The translations under genes and the position numbers were made by a program. The notes under the pieces are model-generated. The model was not told the DNA's origin. It searched no databases and saw only the letters and a list, made by a program, of their open reading frames with translations. Below are positions 18,394 to 27,923 of a stretch of 64,000 nt of DNA, piece by piece; the stretch's first letter is position 1; each line of letters begins with the position of its first letter. The stretch comes from Algoriphagus aquimarinus (lineage in GTDB: Bacteria > Bacteroidota > Bacteroidia > Cytophagales > Cyclobacteriaceae), in NCBI RefSeq assembly GCF_900112005.1, contig NZ_FOKK01000004.1, positions 124,001 to 188,000 of the forward strand, written 5' to 3'.

Positions 18394-19395
18394 TTATTTT
18401 TCCAATCCTACTGCAACAGCCACTCCTCCCCTTCTTTTGCTTTCATCGGCAGCTTCCATAAAGGCATAGATTTCTAAAGTCTCCGCCGGATCCACGGGTG
18501 ATACGCCAGATTTAAAGAATTCAGCAATTTTTTCGGCCAAGGGTTCATAGCCCTCATAATTTCCCAAAACCAAGTTTCCTTCAGAGCCAAAAGCAGTTCC
18601 TCCATATTCGTGTTTACCCGTTCTGGTACCTCTAAAAGTGCCTATTCTCCCATCTTTCCACTTCCCTGTTACTACATCAGTATCCGCTGTATGTGTACGG
18701 CTCACTGACTCGCATCCAGGTCCCATCACCGTAAAAAGGATTTCTACTCCATGGATTCCGTACCAAAATAAATCTGGGTGTCCCGCTTCTATTTTGGCAG
18801 GACTGAAAGCATCACAACCGAGAACCTTTCCTATTTTTCCCTCATGGCGTACGGCTTGAGCATTGCTCATGTATCTCAGCGAGGAAGCGGAGAAAATAGG
18901 TACTTGATTACTTTCAGCTTCCTGATAGATCAATTGGATGTCTGCAAAACTCGATGCCACAGGCTTGTCAATGAAAAATGGCTTTTTTGCCTGAATTACC
19001 TTTCTAGCCTGAGCTAGTCTTGGCTTTCCATCATTGGTTTCCAAAAGTACCACATCAACTTTTTCGAGTAAAGCTTCGATAGAATCTGTGATCTCTACGC
19101 CCAATTCTTGGACTTGCTTGATGTAATCCGGAATCCTATCTGCTGAGGATTTAATGTCCCTACTACCATAAGGATAAGCCGCCGTTACTTTGAAGCCAGC
19201 CAATTCCGGCTTTGGGTTTTCTGCATTGAAAAGCTTTGCAAATGCCGGGGAATGCGAAGTATCCAGGCCTATAATTCCAATTCTTATTGAATCTGCTGCA
19301 GAATTTGCAAAAAGAGAAAAGGGCAAAGTACTGAGACCTGCGGCTGTTGCCAATTTGCTAGATTTTTTGATAAAAGATCTTCTGCTATTTTTCAT
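18394..19395 (-). CDS. Tat-exported Gfo/Idh/MocA-family oxidoreductase
   Basis: The 333-residue protein has a twin-arginine signal (SRRSFIKKS, then a hydrophobic stretch to ASAA-like processing) and a Rossmann fold from residue about 37 (IRIGIIGLDTSH). The lysine of the usual EKP motif is present as IDKPVASS (about 140). Export with Tat fits folded, cofactor-bearing enzymes, so it probably acts in the periplasm with NAD(P) bound. It is last in the minus-strand run that includes nagA and nagB, 75 bases after the acyltransferase. A role in amino-sugar metabolism is inferred from position only. Confidence 0.85.
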   Translation of the reverse strand: MKNSRRSFIKKSSKLATAAGLSTLPFSLFANSAADSIRIGIIGLDTSHSPAFAKLFNAENPKPELAGFKVTAAYPYGSRDIKSSADRIPDYIKQVQELGVEITDSIEALLEKVDVVLLETNDGKPRLAQARKVIQAKKPFFIDKPVASSFADIQLIYQEAESNQVPIFSASSLRYMSNAQAVRHEGKIGKVLGCDAFSPAKIEAGHPDLFWYGIHGVEILFTVMGPGCESVSRTHTADTDVVTGKWKDGRIGTFRGTRTGKHEYGGTAFGSEGNLVLGNYEGYEPLAEKIAEFFKSGVSPVDPAETLEIYAFMEAADESKRRGGVAVAVGLEK

Positions 19396-19470
19396 AAAAC
19401 TCTTTGAATTGTGATGTTTAAACTGGTTTTGGACTCAAACTAGCATCGGAACTGAAAACCGATAAGCTGG

Positions 19471-20589
19471 CTACACCTTAAAGAAAATTTTCTTGCGATA
19501 AAGGAAATACAGAAACAGCCAAACCAAGAGCAATGAACCGAGGCTTTCCATAACTGGTTGCCAGTTTTCGCCTAAGGGTTTATAAAGCCCTTCAAAAAGT
19601 AGTCTGGAGGTATATCTGAAATTGACAAAACGGTAAATCAAGTAGATCGTCAAACTATTCATCCCTATAACCACAAAGAAGAAAGACCATTTTTGGAATT
19701 TGAGGATATCGATGATCCAGTAGAATATGCCGAGGAAAAGAAAGGACATTCCTGAAGTCAAGAGTATAAATGAACTGGTCCACAAGCGCTTGAAAATCGG
19801 AAAATGTAGGCTCCATACCAACGCAATGACCATACAAATCAAACTGGTAAGCAGGATTTGTTTGAGTTTTTGGTATTGAGAAAGGCTATCCTTTTTCAGA
19901 ATCTCCCCTCCAAAAGCTCCCAAAATCGTGAGACAGATTGCTGGAAAAGTAGTCAGGATTCCCAATTCATCGTATTGTCCTTGAAGTAACCTACCAGGAA
20001 GGAAAGATCTATCAAACCATCCAACAAAATTCCCTTCAAAACTCAGGTCTCCAGCTCCGAAACCTGGAACAGGAATCAAGAAAACTGCCGCATAATAGAG
20101 CAGCAAAATGCCTCCTACGACGACTAGACGTTTTTTCGAGTCAAAATTGAGGCAAAGCAGCGTAGTGATAAATCCTGCTATTCCTATTCTTCCAAGTACA
20201 GATCCCAGCCGTATTTGTTCCCAGTCAAAGAAGGGAAACGGTGCATTTTTTACTAGCAAACCAAAACCTATCAAAATGAGCATTCTGATAAAGGATTTTC
20301 TATAAATCTCTTTTTTAGAAATATGAAGCTCCTGTGCTTTGCTTAATGAAAAAGGAATAGATACTCCCGAAATAAAAAGAAAGAGCGGAAAGATAAAGTC
20401 GTAAAAGGTAAAGCCAACCCACTCCGGATGTTCAAATTGCAGAGCCAGTCCATTCAACCAACCCCATGTTGTCTTTCCTTCAAGGCTGCTAAAAAAAGCA
20501 TCTGCTCCACATATCATTAACATGTCAAAACCTCTCAATGCATCAATAGATACTAGTCGTTTAGAGTTAGTGGTTAGAGTCAAAGCCAT
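19471..20589 (-). CDS. HGSNAT-like multi-pass acyltransferase (DUF5009 / DUF1624-like)
   Basis: The 372-residue protein has about 10 membrane helices and starts with the family signature SIDALRGFDM (about residues 14-23), followed by FYDFIFPLFLFISGVSIPFS. This is the signature of heparan-alpha-glucosaminide N-acetyltransferase-like membrane proteins, which in animals acetylate terminal glucosamine using cytosolic acetyl-CoA. Bacterial relatives occur in polysaccharide-utilisation loci. It sits in the N-acetylglucosamine cluster, five bases after the Gfo/Idh/MocA gene, which fits acetylation of an amino sugar. Its true substrate is inferred. Confidence 0.82.
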   Translation of the reverse strand: MALTLTTNSKRLVSIDALRGFDMLMICGADAFFSSLEGKTTWGWLNGLALQFEHPEWVGFTFYDFIFPLFLFISGVSIPFSLSKAQELHISKKEIYRKSFIRMLILIGFGLLVKNAPFPFFDWEQIRLGSVLGRIGIAGFITTLLCLNFDSKKRLVVVGGILLLYYAAVFLIPVPGFGAGDLSFEGNFVGWFDRSFLPGRLLQGQYDELGILTTFPAICLTILGAFGGEILKKDSLSQYQKLKQILLTSLICMVIALVWSLHFPIFKRLWTSSFILLTSGMSFLFLGIFYWIIDILKFQKWSFFFVVIGMNSLTIYLIYRFVNFRYTSRLLFEGLYKPLGENWQPVMESLGSLLLVWLFLYFLYRKKIFFKV

Positions 20590-20594
20590 TAGGA

Positions 20595-21932
20595 TTATAG
20601 TTTAGGTTCCCAACTTTTTTCATATTCTCTTCCCCAGAGCTTCATCGCTTTTTTATCATTTAAGATCCTTCCTGAACTTTGGTCAATCTCCAATGCTCTT
20701 CCTGTTCTGTACGAAATATTACCCAAGTGGCACAGCATGACACTTTTTACAATTTCCTGATACGGAGAGATTTGTTTCTCTCCTTTGCTAATGGCATTGG
20801 TGAAATTCGTGAAATGCGCAATATCCATATCAAATCCAGCACCCCTCTGATCCACCACTGTATTGCTTGTGGGCTCAGCGCTTTTTATGAGTTTGTTTGC
20901 GTTATCGTAGATTTTATAGGAATTATCCAGTAATTCCAGTGTACCATTTTCCCCATGAAAGGAAACGCCTGAACCCATATCGTTGATTCCTCTGCGGTTG
21001 CAACTTCTTCCTTCCCAAAGAATGCTTTTGTTGTCTTCGAAATCAAAAGAAGCAATCTGCGTATCTGGAGTCTGCCAATCGTCCTTGAAGTGATAGCGAC
21101 CACCGCTTGAATAGGCCTTTTTTGCATAGTTTACATTCAATCCCCAGCGAGCCAAATCGAGAAAGTGAACCCCATTATTGACGATTTCTCCTGTGCCCCA
21201 GTTCCAGAACCAGTGCCAGTTGTAATGTATCAGATTGTCTTTGTAAGCTGCTCTCGGAGCTGGGCCCTGCCAAAGCTCGAAGTCCAACCATTCAGGAATA
21301 GGTACTTCATTACCATAACCAATTGTTTGACGGGAATTGGTGTACCAGGCACGGGCATAATATGCATTGCCGATTACTCCACCATGAAGCTCAGCGATGG
21401 CTTCCTGCACTCTAGGCCAGGATCTTCGCTGATTGCCCATTTGGACAATTTTTCCATATTCAGAAGTTGCCTTTGAAAGCAACTCCCCCTCTGCCGGATT
21501 ATGACTTCCCGGCTTTTCCACATACACATGTTTCCCGGCTTGCAAAGCCATCAAGGCCATAGGAGTATGCCAGTGATCTGGCAAAGCGATAGATACTGCA
21601 TCTACATTTTTATCATCCAGCGCCCTTCGGAAATCAGAAATTCCCTGAGGCTTGTTCTTTACGCCAGATTTTTCAGCCAATGCCAAACCATTGGTAACCG
21701 CTCTGGAATCTACATCACATAGGTAGGAGATTTCTGCATTTGGAACCTTGGCAAAAGCCTGCAGATGCTGGGAACCTCGTCCATTCACACCCATAATTGC
21801 TACGCGAACCTTGTCCTGAACGGGATATTGGGACAAAATATTGAATGAGTGCGCCGAACTCATCACTCCCAAACCTAGACTTCCAGTAGCTACGGTTTTG
21901 AGGAAATTTCTTCGTTTTAGAGTCTTTTGCAT
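20595..21932 (-). CDS. Tat-exported Gfo/Idh/MocA-family oxidoreductase
   Basis: The 445-residue protein carries a Tat-like signal (KRRNFLKTVATGSLGLGV) and a Rossmann domain with AIMGVNGRGSQH. The EKP-type motif is VEKPGSHN (about residue 128). It has the extended C-terminal substrate domain of the larger Gfo/Idh/MocA subtype. It may act on an oligosaccharide or amino sugar; the GH109 glycosidase subgroup was considered but is not supported. It lies 36 bases downstream of nagA and five bases upstream of the acyltransferase gene, in one transcription unit. Confidence 0.85.
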   Translation of the reverse strand: MQKTLKRRNFLKTVATGSLGLGVMSSAHSFNILSQYPVQDKVRVAIMGVNGRGSQHLQAFAKVPNAEISYLCDVDSRAVTNGLALAEKSGVKNKPQGISDFRRALDDKNVDAVSIALPDHWHTPMALMALQAGKHVYVEKPGSHNPAEGELLSKATSEYGKIVQMGNQRRSWPRVQEAIAELHGGVIGNAYYARAWYTNSRQTIGYGNEVPIPEWLDFELWQGPAPRAAYKDNLIHYNWHWFWNWGTGEIVNNGVHFLDLARWGLNVNYAKKAYSSGGRYHFKDDWQTPDTQIASFDFEDNKSILWEGRSCNRRGINDMGSGVSFHGENGTLELLDNSYKIYDNANKLIKSAEPTSNTVVDQRGAGFDMDIAHFTNFTNAISKGEKQISPYQEIVKSVMLCHLGNISYRTGRALEIDQSSGRILNDKKAMKLWGREYEKSWEPKL

Positions 21933-21968
21933 AGGTTTTGGTTTTTTGGGCTAATGATTTGGGCTTAA

Positions 21969-23114
21969 TCAGGAGGAAAATACTTCTCGCCCATGTTTGA
22001 TTGTTTTGAGAACTTCGAGCTTACCCTCTTCATGCTTTCTACACAAGATCAAATCGGCAATAGCTCCTTCTTTGAATAGGATATGACCAGGGTTGACTAG
22101 TTTTTCGGGACGGACAGAAGCCATTTCCCAAGCTTCTGCTAGGGATGCAAGCTTATTTTTGATCAGGAAAGAAACACCGCTACGGATATTGGAAGCCGAA
22201 CCGGCGAGGATGGAAGGATTGGATTTGAGGTGCAGTTTGCCTTCTGCAGTCAACGTGACTTCTCCACCGATATGCAGTTTATAATCCCCTGCAGGCATTC
22301 CTGACAGTGAAACGGAGTCACTAACTAGTAAGAGATTTTCTTTTTTCACTTTATGAAAAACCTGAATGACTTCCGCCGGAAGGTGAAATCCATCAGCTAT
22401 AATGGATGCACTCAGATCATCCTGAGACAATTGTGACCAGAGGTAATTGGGATGGCGGGCTATGTTTGTGTGCATTCCATTTCCAAGATGGGTTGATAGC
22501 CTAGAACCTGCGTTGACAGCATCCAAGATTTGCTGGTGTGTCGCATTGGTATGACCGATAGAAACGAGAATCCCATGATCCACACACCTTTCGATAAAGG
22601 AAACGGCATTTTCCCATTCTGCTGAAAGAGTGATCATTTTAATCAACCCTTTGGCTTCAAGCTGCCATTTTTGAACCATGCTCCAGTCCGGTGCAATGAT
22701 AAATTCCTTGGGATGCGCACCTCTTGGACCATCCATCGGAGAAATAAAGGGTCCTTCAATATGTAAGCCTTCTATACTCATTCTGGACAATTCATCGGAT
22801 TTCCGAAGGGAAACTATCTGAAGTATCAGCCGACTGATCTGATCAGGATCGTTGGTAATGATTGTGGGAAAATGTGTGGTTACTCCCTCCTGATATAAAA
22901 GTCTGGAAATGCCAGCAAGATTCATAGGATCTGATTGAATCTCATTGTAATCGATTCCTCCATACCCATTGACTTGAATATCAGTAAAGCCTGGTCCTAG
23001 TATCAGGTTTTCATCTAAAGGTGTCTGAGTTTCTGAGATACTGTCAATGATTCCTTCGGAAAAAGAAATATCGATAGCTGAGCCATCTCGGTATGAGTTG
23101 CCTTGAATGTTCAT
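21969..23114 (-). CDS. nagA: N-acetylglucosamine-6-phosphate deacetylase
   Basis: The 381-residue cytoplasmic amidohydrolase converts N-acetylglucosamine-6-phosphate to glucosamine-6-phosphate and acetate. Motifs appear in family order: PGFTDIQVNGYGG (41-53, with Gln-Val-Asn in place of the HxH of other amidohydrolases, as known for NagA), HIEGPF (118-123), GHTNA (187-191), THLGNGM (208-214), ADGFHL (240-245) and the catalytic Asp266 in SDS. It is in the same orientation as nagB and the sugar transporter upstream, so the whole set likely makes one nag operon. Length is the usual one. Confidence 0.94.
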   Translation of the reverse strand: MNIQGNSYRDGSAIDISFSEGIIDSISETQTPLDENLILGPGFTDIQVNGYGGIDYNEIQSDPMNLAGISRLLYQEGVTTHFPTIITNDPDQISRLILQIVSLRKSDELSRMSIEGLHIEGPFISPMDGPRGAHPKEFIIAPDWSMVQKWQLEAKGLIKMITLSAEWENAVSFIERCVDHGILVSIGHTNATHQQILDAVNAGSRLSTHLGNGMHTNIARHPNYLWSQLSQDDLSASIIADGFHLPAEVIQVFHKVKKENLLLVSDSVSLSGMPAGDYKLHIGGEVTLTAEGKLHLKSNPSILAGSASNIRSGVSFLIKNKLASLAEAWEMASVRPEKLVNPGHILFKEGAIADLILCRKHEEGKLEVLKTIKHGREVFSS

Positions 23115-23214
23115 TTGATAATAATTGTTTTAGCAGCCAACTCGATGTTAATTAGTTGAAATCTCTCTTGGAGAATAATTTGGAGGAGGTGATTAGCTTG
23201 ATTCATGCATGAAT

Positions 23215-24543
23215 TTATTTTGCGAAAGCCCATTTTCTGACCTTATGTCCATATACCGCATAATAAACCAAGTAGAGGTAACAAGGGAAAAGAACCCAAT
23301 AGGCGAAGCGTACATCGTACAAATCAGCTAGATATCCATAGATCAAAGGCATAATTGCATTGCCACAAAGTCCCATGATCATGATGGACGCTCCGAGTTT
23401 GGTGAAGCGACCAAGACCATCCAGCGCCAATGGCCAGATTCCTGCCCAAACCAGCGAATTCGCCAAGCCAAGCAGCACTACAAACCAGATGGAAACATCT
23501 GTAGTAATACCAAAAAGCGTAACATCGCCCGAAGTGAATAAGATCAAGAGTGTGAAAGTCGTACCTAAAAGCGTGCATATTCTAAGGATATTAACCTGAG
23601 TAATCACTTTTGGAATCAGAGAAATTCCGATCAGGTATCCGATAATAGTGAACGCAAGGGTAAAAGATGGAAAGACTTTGGCTTCCATTAATCCGATTCC
23701 ATAAGAGTTGGCATAGCCAATCACTGTGTCGATTGCAATCACCTGAGTGCCTACATGAAGGAAAATAGCCAGAGCGCCTAAAATCAAATGAGGGAATTGT
23801 AAGATGGAGGTTTTGCTGGAATTGGCTTCGGCAAGCTCTGCACTCTCATGCTCTGTATCGATCTCAGGAAGTGGTGAAAAACGCACCAGAATCCCCAACC
23901 CTACCAACACTGTTCCCACAACAGCATATGGAATAATTACGCGTTGGATCAACTCATCCAAAACGGCATTTTTTTCGAGTTCGCCCATGGTTTCCAACTG
24001 TTGGAAAAGCTCGGTATCCCCTACTCTGAGAACCACCGCGGCAAAGATGATGGGAGCCAGAATTCCAGCCCCTTTATTGAATATCCCCATGATACTGATC
24101 CTCTGAACAGCTTTATCTTTGGGTCCCAAAATTGTTACGTATGGATTTGCGGCAGTTTGAAGCACAGCTAGACCTGTACCTAATGTGAAAAGCCCCAGCA
24201 AAAACACTTCGTAGGTTCTTCCCATAGCCGCCGGAATAAAGATGTAGGCGCCTACAGCCATGATGAAAAAGCCAAACATCATCCCCTTTTTAAACCCAAC
24301 TGCTTTGAGTAGGTAGGAAGATGGAATGGACATCACCAAATAAGAAATGTAAAATGCGAAAGCAACGAGGTATGAATCAAAATTGCTGAGTGTGAAAGCT
24401 ATTTTGAAGTAGGGAATCAGGATGGCATTGATCCAGGATACGAAGCCAAAGACAAAAAAAAGGACTCCGATGATTGCTATGGAGATCCAAGTATCTTTTT
24501 GACTTAATGATTCCGCTTTTACTGCCATTTTTTTTGAAGGCAT
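23215..24543 (-). CDS. nagP: FucP/NagP-type sugar MFS transporter
   Basis: This 442-residue protein has 12 predicted membrane helices and resembles the fucose permease family, with FALGF-like FVFGFVSWINAILIPYF and the GLAVLQTAANPYVT signature. It imports a sugar with protons. The symbol rests on context, since it is flanked by nagB and nagA; NagP transporters of N-acetylglucosamine are common in such clusters in Bacteroidota and gammaproteobacteria. The start at 24543 (MPSKKMAV) could be a few codons later. Confidence 0.85.
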   Translation of the reverse strand: MPSKKMAVKAESLSQKDTWISIAIIGVLFFVFGFVSWINAILIPYFKIAFTLSNFDSYLVAFAFYISYLVMSIPSSYLLKAVGFKKGMMFGFFIMAVGAYIFIPAAMGRTYEVFLLGLFTLGTGLAVLQTAANPYVTILGPKDKAVQRISIMGIFNKGAGILAPIIFAAVVLRVGDTELFQQLETMGELEKNAVLDELIQRVIIPYAVVGTVLVGLGILVRFSPLPEIDTEHESAELAEANSSKTSILQFPHLILGALAIFLHVGTQVIAIDTVIGYANSYGIGLMEAKVFPSFTLAFTIIGYLIGISLIPKVITQVNILRICTLLGTTFTLLILFTSGDVTLFGITTDVSIWFVVLLGLANSLVWAGIWPLALDGLGRFTKLGASIMIMGLCGNAIMPLIYGYLADLYDVRFAYWVLFPCYLYLVYYAVYGHKVRKWAFAK

Positions 24544-24643
24544 AGCATTTTGGGCTGTTTATAAAGAATGGTGAACTCAAAATGTTCAATTGAGTATCTC
24601 TATAAATACAAAATATTTCCTCAGTAATACAAGGCTTTTCCGA

Positions 24644-25384
24644 TCAATGAACGGAAAGTAGTGACGAGGAACCTTCATCTAAAAACAAATGGTATGCTGG
24701 ATGACTTTGGAGGATGGAAGCTGGATGATTTGCGTTGATTGCACCCTCTATGCAATTTTTAATTGCCAATGCTTTTCGACTATCGGGAACGGAGCAAATA
24801 ATGGCTTTTGATTTCATAATCTGTCGAATAGACATGCTGATAGCCTGTTGCGGAACAGCCTCTAAATTGGGAAACCAGCCTTCTCCAAATTGCTGCATCC
24901 TACAAGCATGATCTAGATCCACCACTATATAGGGTTGTTCAATTTCAAAATCTGCAGGAGGATCATTGAATGCTAGGTGTCCATTTTCACCAATTCCCAC
25001 AAAAGCCACATCGATGGGATGTTTGCTTATCAATTCACCTAGGCGTGCACATTCTTCAGCTGGATCGACTTCCCCATTGATTAAAAAGTAACTTTTCAAT
25101 TGAGGTAAATGTGTAAAGAAACGTTCCAGTAAATATTTTCTAAAGCTTGCTGGATGAGTAATCGGTAAGCCTAGATATTCATCCAAATGGAATACAGTCA
25201 CTTTGGACCAGTCGATGTCTTTTTCAGCAAGAAGCTGCTGTAAGGTTTCAAATTGGCTGGTGCCAGTTGCTAAGATTATATTGGCAAAGCCTTGTTTTTG
25301 GATCGCCTCCCGGATTAAGGTAGCTCCTGCGTTGGAGGCTTGTTCTCCTAATTCCACGGTATTATGGCAAATCGTTAAGTTCAT
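24644..25384 (-). CDS. nagB: Glucosamine-6-phosphate deaminase/isomerase
   Basis: The start at 25384 is favoured because the alternative adds 12 unlikely residues ([12 protein letters not shown]). The product has 246 residues. It turns glucosamine-6-phosphate into fructose-6-phosphate and ammonia. The LDEY loop (67-70) and [14 protein letters not shown] (130-143) keep the catalytic Asp and His136. The Asp at the E. coli position 141 is Asn134, as in many relatives. It heads the nag cluster, upstream of the transporter and nagA. Confidence 0.92.
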   Translation of the reverse strand: MNLTICHNTVELGEQASNAGATLIREAIQKQGFANIILATGTSQFETLQQLLAEKDIDWSKVTVFHLDEYLGLPITHPASFRKYLLERFFTHLPQLKSYFLINGEVDPAEECARLGELISKHPIDVAFVGIGENGHLAFNDPPADFEIEQPYIVVDLDHACRMQQFGEGWFPNLEAVPQQAISMSIRQIMKSKAIICSVPDSRKALAIKNCIEGAINANHPASILQSHPAYHLFLDEGSSSLLSVH

Positions 25385-25625
25385 AGAATTAGGGTTTTTA
25401 GCTAAGGTTTTGTTTAGCACTCAAATTATGTAAATAAGTTTAAAAATAGGTACGCAGTCATGTTCGCCAATTCTTATTTTCTCTAATCGGAACCTCAGTT
25501 TTCAACTTGCTGTGCTTTGAGGCGTTCGTCACTGCGAGGGAAAGCCTATGACCAAAGGGAATCGATTTTCTAATCTTCCAATTTTCCAATCTTGCAATCC
25601 CTACCCAACCAATTTCCCTTTTCAG

Positions 25626-25655
25626 TTGCAAATACATCCATTTGCCTTAATTTTG
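25626..25655 (+). promoter_or_regulatory. Bacteroidota-type promoter of glnS
   Basis: TTG at 25626-25628 and TAATTTTG at 25648-25655 are separated by 19 bases, matching the TTTG-N19-21-TAnnTTTG consensus. The ATG is 17 bases beyond the -7 box, so a short leader is expected. Confidence 0.6.
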
Positions 25656-25672
25656 ATTTTCAATTTTGATCT

Positions 25673-27718
25673 ATGACTGAAGAATCCGCATCACTTAATT
25701 TTATTGAACAAATCATTGCAGACGATTTGGCCGCAGGGTTTGACCCGAATAAACTTCGGTTCAGATTTCCACCAGAGCCAAATGGTTATTTACATATTGG
25801 CCATGCCGCTTCTATTTGCCTGAATTTTGGCTTAGGCGAGCAGCATAACGCTCCTGTCAATCTTCGATTTGATGATACCAATCCTAGCAAGGAAGAGCAG
25901 GAATACGTGGATGCCATCAAGCATGATATACAATGGCTGGGCTTTCAATGGGCTACGGAATGTTATTCTTCTGACTATTTCCAGCAGCTATATGACTGGG
26001 CCGTTCAACTGATCAAAGAAGACAAAGCTTATGTAGATAATCAATCTGCGGAGGCTATGGCTACACAAAAAGGTACTCCTTCAACTCCTGGAGTTGCTGG
26101 CCCGAACCGTGATCGCTCAGTAGAAGAAAATCTAGAATTGTTTGAGCGGATGAAAGCTGGAGAATTTGAGCAGGGAAGCTATGTGCTTCGTGCCAAGATC
26201 GATATGGCTTCGCCAAATATGTTGATGCGTGATCCTATTTTATATAGAATAGTGAAAAAGGCTCACCACCGAACCGGAAACGACTGGTGTATCTACCCTA
26301 TGTATGACTGGACTCATGGAGAGTCTGATTACCTAGAGCAGATTTCCCACTCGCTGTGTACGTTGGAGTTCAAAATGCACCGGGAATTATACGATTGGTT
26401 CCTAGATCAAATCTATGATCCAGCTAAACTTAGACCTAAGCAGCGGGAGTTTGCACGTAGAAATCTCTCGTACACCGTAATGAGTAAGCGAAAGCTTCTT
26501 GAACTGGTGCAGAATAATACCGTAACAGGTTGGGATGATCCACGAATGCCTACGATTTCAGGCTTGAGAAGAAGAGGCTATACGCCAGATTCTATCCGTA
26601 AATTCTCGGATCTCTCCGGGATCTCCAAGCGTGATTCAGTGACGGACGTTTCCCTATTGGAATATTGTATCCGTGAGGATTTGAATAAAACAGCTACCCG
26701 TGTAATGGCGGTGCTGGATCCAGTGAAATTGGTGATTACCAACTACCCTACTGGTAAATCTGAAATACTTTCTGCTGAGAATAATCCTGAGGATCCGAAT
26801 TCGGGGACTCATGATTTGCCATTTTCTGGAGAACTATATATTGAAAGAGAAGACTTCAAAGAGGAGGCTGGAAACAAGTTTTTCAGATTGACTTTAGGAA
26901 ATGAGGTTCGATTGAAAAGTGCCTATATCATCAAAGGAGAATCTGTGGTGAAGGATGCTCATGGAAATATTACGGAGATTCACTGTACTGCTGACTTGGA
27001 CTCAAGGTCTGGTAGTGGAACAGAAGCCAGCACGAGAAAAGTAAAAGGAACACTTCATTGGGTTTCCATTCAGCATGCGATCAAAGCGGAAGTTCGGGAG
27101 TATGACAGACTTTTCTTGGACGAAGCGCCAGACAGTCATGAGGACAAAAACTTCATGGAATTTGTGAATCCTGATTCACTTAAAGTCATCAAGGAAGCCT
27201 TTTTGGAGCCTTACCTTAAAAAGGCTACGATGGATGATAAATTCCAGTTTCAGCGTTTGGGTTACTTCACTTTGGATACCGATTCCTCCGCTGATAAGCT
27301 TGTCTTTAATAAGACGGTAGGTTTGCGTGATTCTTGGGCCAAGCAGCAACCTGCTCCTGCTGCACAAAACTCTCAGCCGGCTAAGCAGTCAAATCAAGGC
27401 GGTGGACAACCACAGGGACAGCGTTCGGCACTAAATGAAATTCAGAAGATCGCTAAGAAATACACCAACCTATCCGGTGATAAATTGGCAGCCGCAAGAG
27501 CAGAAATCGCAAAATTAGCTGAAGAGGTAAGCTATGAGGAAATAGCGCCTTTATTTAATACTGCCGCTAAGAAAGTAGGGACTCGAATTGGTGTGATGAT
27601 CGCTTTAGGAGTATTGCTGAACAATGGTCAGGAGAGAAATTCTGATATTGATTCCTTTATTGAAGCTGGATTGACGGATGAAAATGAGGAGTTGGCTGGA
27701 GAAGCTAAGAAAATTTAA
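25673..27718 (+). CDS. glnS: Glutaminyl-tRNA synthetase with C-terminal extension
   Basis: The 681-residue enzyme charges tRNA-Gln with glutamine. It has the class-I signatures HIGH (41-44) and the KMSKS counterpart VMSKR (269-273), the FRFPPEPNGYLHIGH start, and a two-barrel anticodon-binding region to about residue 555. Usual length is about 550 residues; here a Gln/Ala/Pro-rich linker (about 558-585) leads to a helical extension of about 95 residues with SALNEIQKIAKKY and AALGVLL-type helices. The tail could help tRNA binding, in the way YqeY-like tails do in some GlnRS, but it is not clearly YqeY. It has its own promoter and terminator. Confidence 0.95.
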   Translation: MTEESASLNFIEQIIADDLAAGFDPNKLRFRFPPEPNGYLHIGHAASICLNFGLGEQHNAPVNLRFDDTNPSKEEQEYVDAIKHDIQWLGFQWATECYSSDYFQQLYDWAVQLIKEDKAYVDNQSAEAMATQKGTPSTPGVAGPNRDRSVEENLELFERMKAGEFEQGSYVLRAKIDMASPNMLMRDPILYRIVKKAHHRTGNDWCIYPMYDWTHGESDYLEQISHSLCTLEFKMHRELYDWFLDQIYDPAKLRPKQREFARRNLSYTVMSKRKLLELVQNNTVTGWDDPRMPTISGLRRRGYTPDSIRKFSDLSGISKRDSVTDVSLLEYCIREDLNKTATRVMAVLDPVKLVITNYPTGKSEILSAENNPEDPNSGTHDLPFSGELYIEREDFKEEAGNKFFRLTLGNEVRLKSAYIIKGESVVKDAHGNITEIHCTADLDSRSGSGTEASTRKVKGTLHWVSIQHAIKAEVREYDRLFLDEAPDSHEDKNFMEFVNPDSLKVIKEAFLEPYLKKATMDDKFQFQRLGYFTLDTDSSADKLVFNKTVGLRDSWAKQQPAPAAQNSQPAKQSNQGGGQPQGQRSALNEIQKIAKKYTNLSGDKLAAARAEIAKLAEEVSYEEIAPLFNTAAKKVGTRIGVMIALGVLLNNGQERNSDIDSFIEAGLTDENEELAGEAKKI

Positions 27719-27798
27719 AACTTGAAGTTTAAAATTTGAAATTATTGAACCACGATTTCTGGTTCAGCCTTTGGCACAATTTCTTATTTGGTTTTTAT

Positions 27799-27836
27799 AA
27801 ATCGCTCGTTGGACTGTTCAACGGGCGATTTTTTTT
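27799..27836 (+). terminator. glnS terminator
   Basis: Stem AATCGCTCGTTG / CAACGGGCGATT has a 7-base loop and a run of T. It resembles the terminator at 28598-28635 in stem sequence, and its right half is copied in each unit of the repeat array. Confidence 0.9.
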
Positions 27837-27923
27837 GTTTTCAGAAAGAAGGTAGTCAAGAACAGGTAAAGGAATTTTTCTCCTTTCTGAGATGAATTAG
27901 TATTTGCGCTATTCAAATTTTTA

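Noticed and set aside
20595-21932. GH109 alpha-N-acetylgalactosaminidase
   Set aside because: Same superfamily and Tat signal, but I see no specific GH109 motif, so only Gfo/Idh/MocA is claimed.
25524-25540. Regulatory site upstream of glnS
   Set aside because: GTTCGTCACTGCGAGGG resembles a widespread intergenic repeat word, so no operator is claimed.
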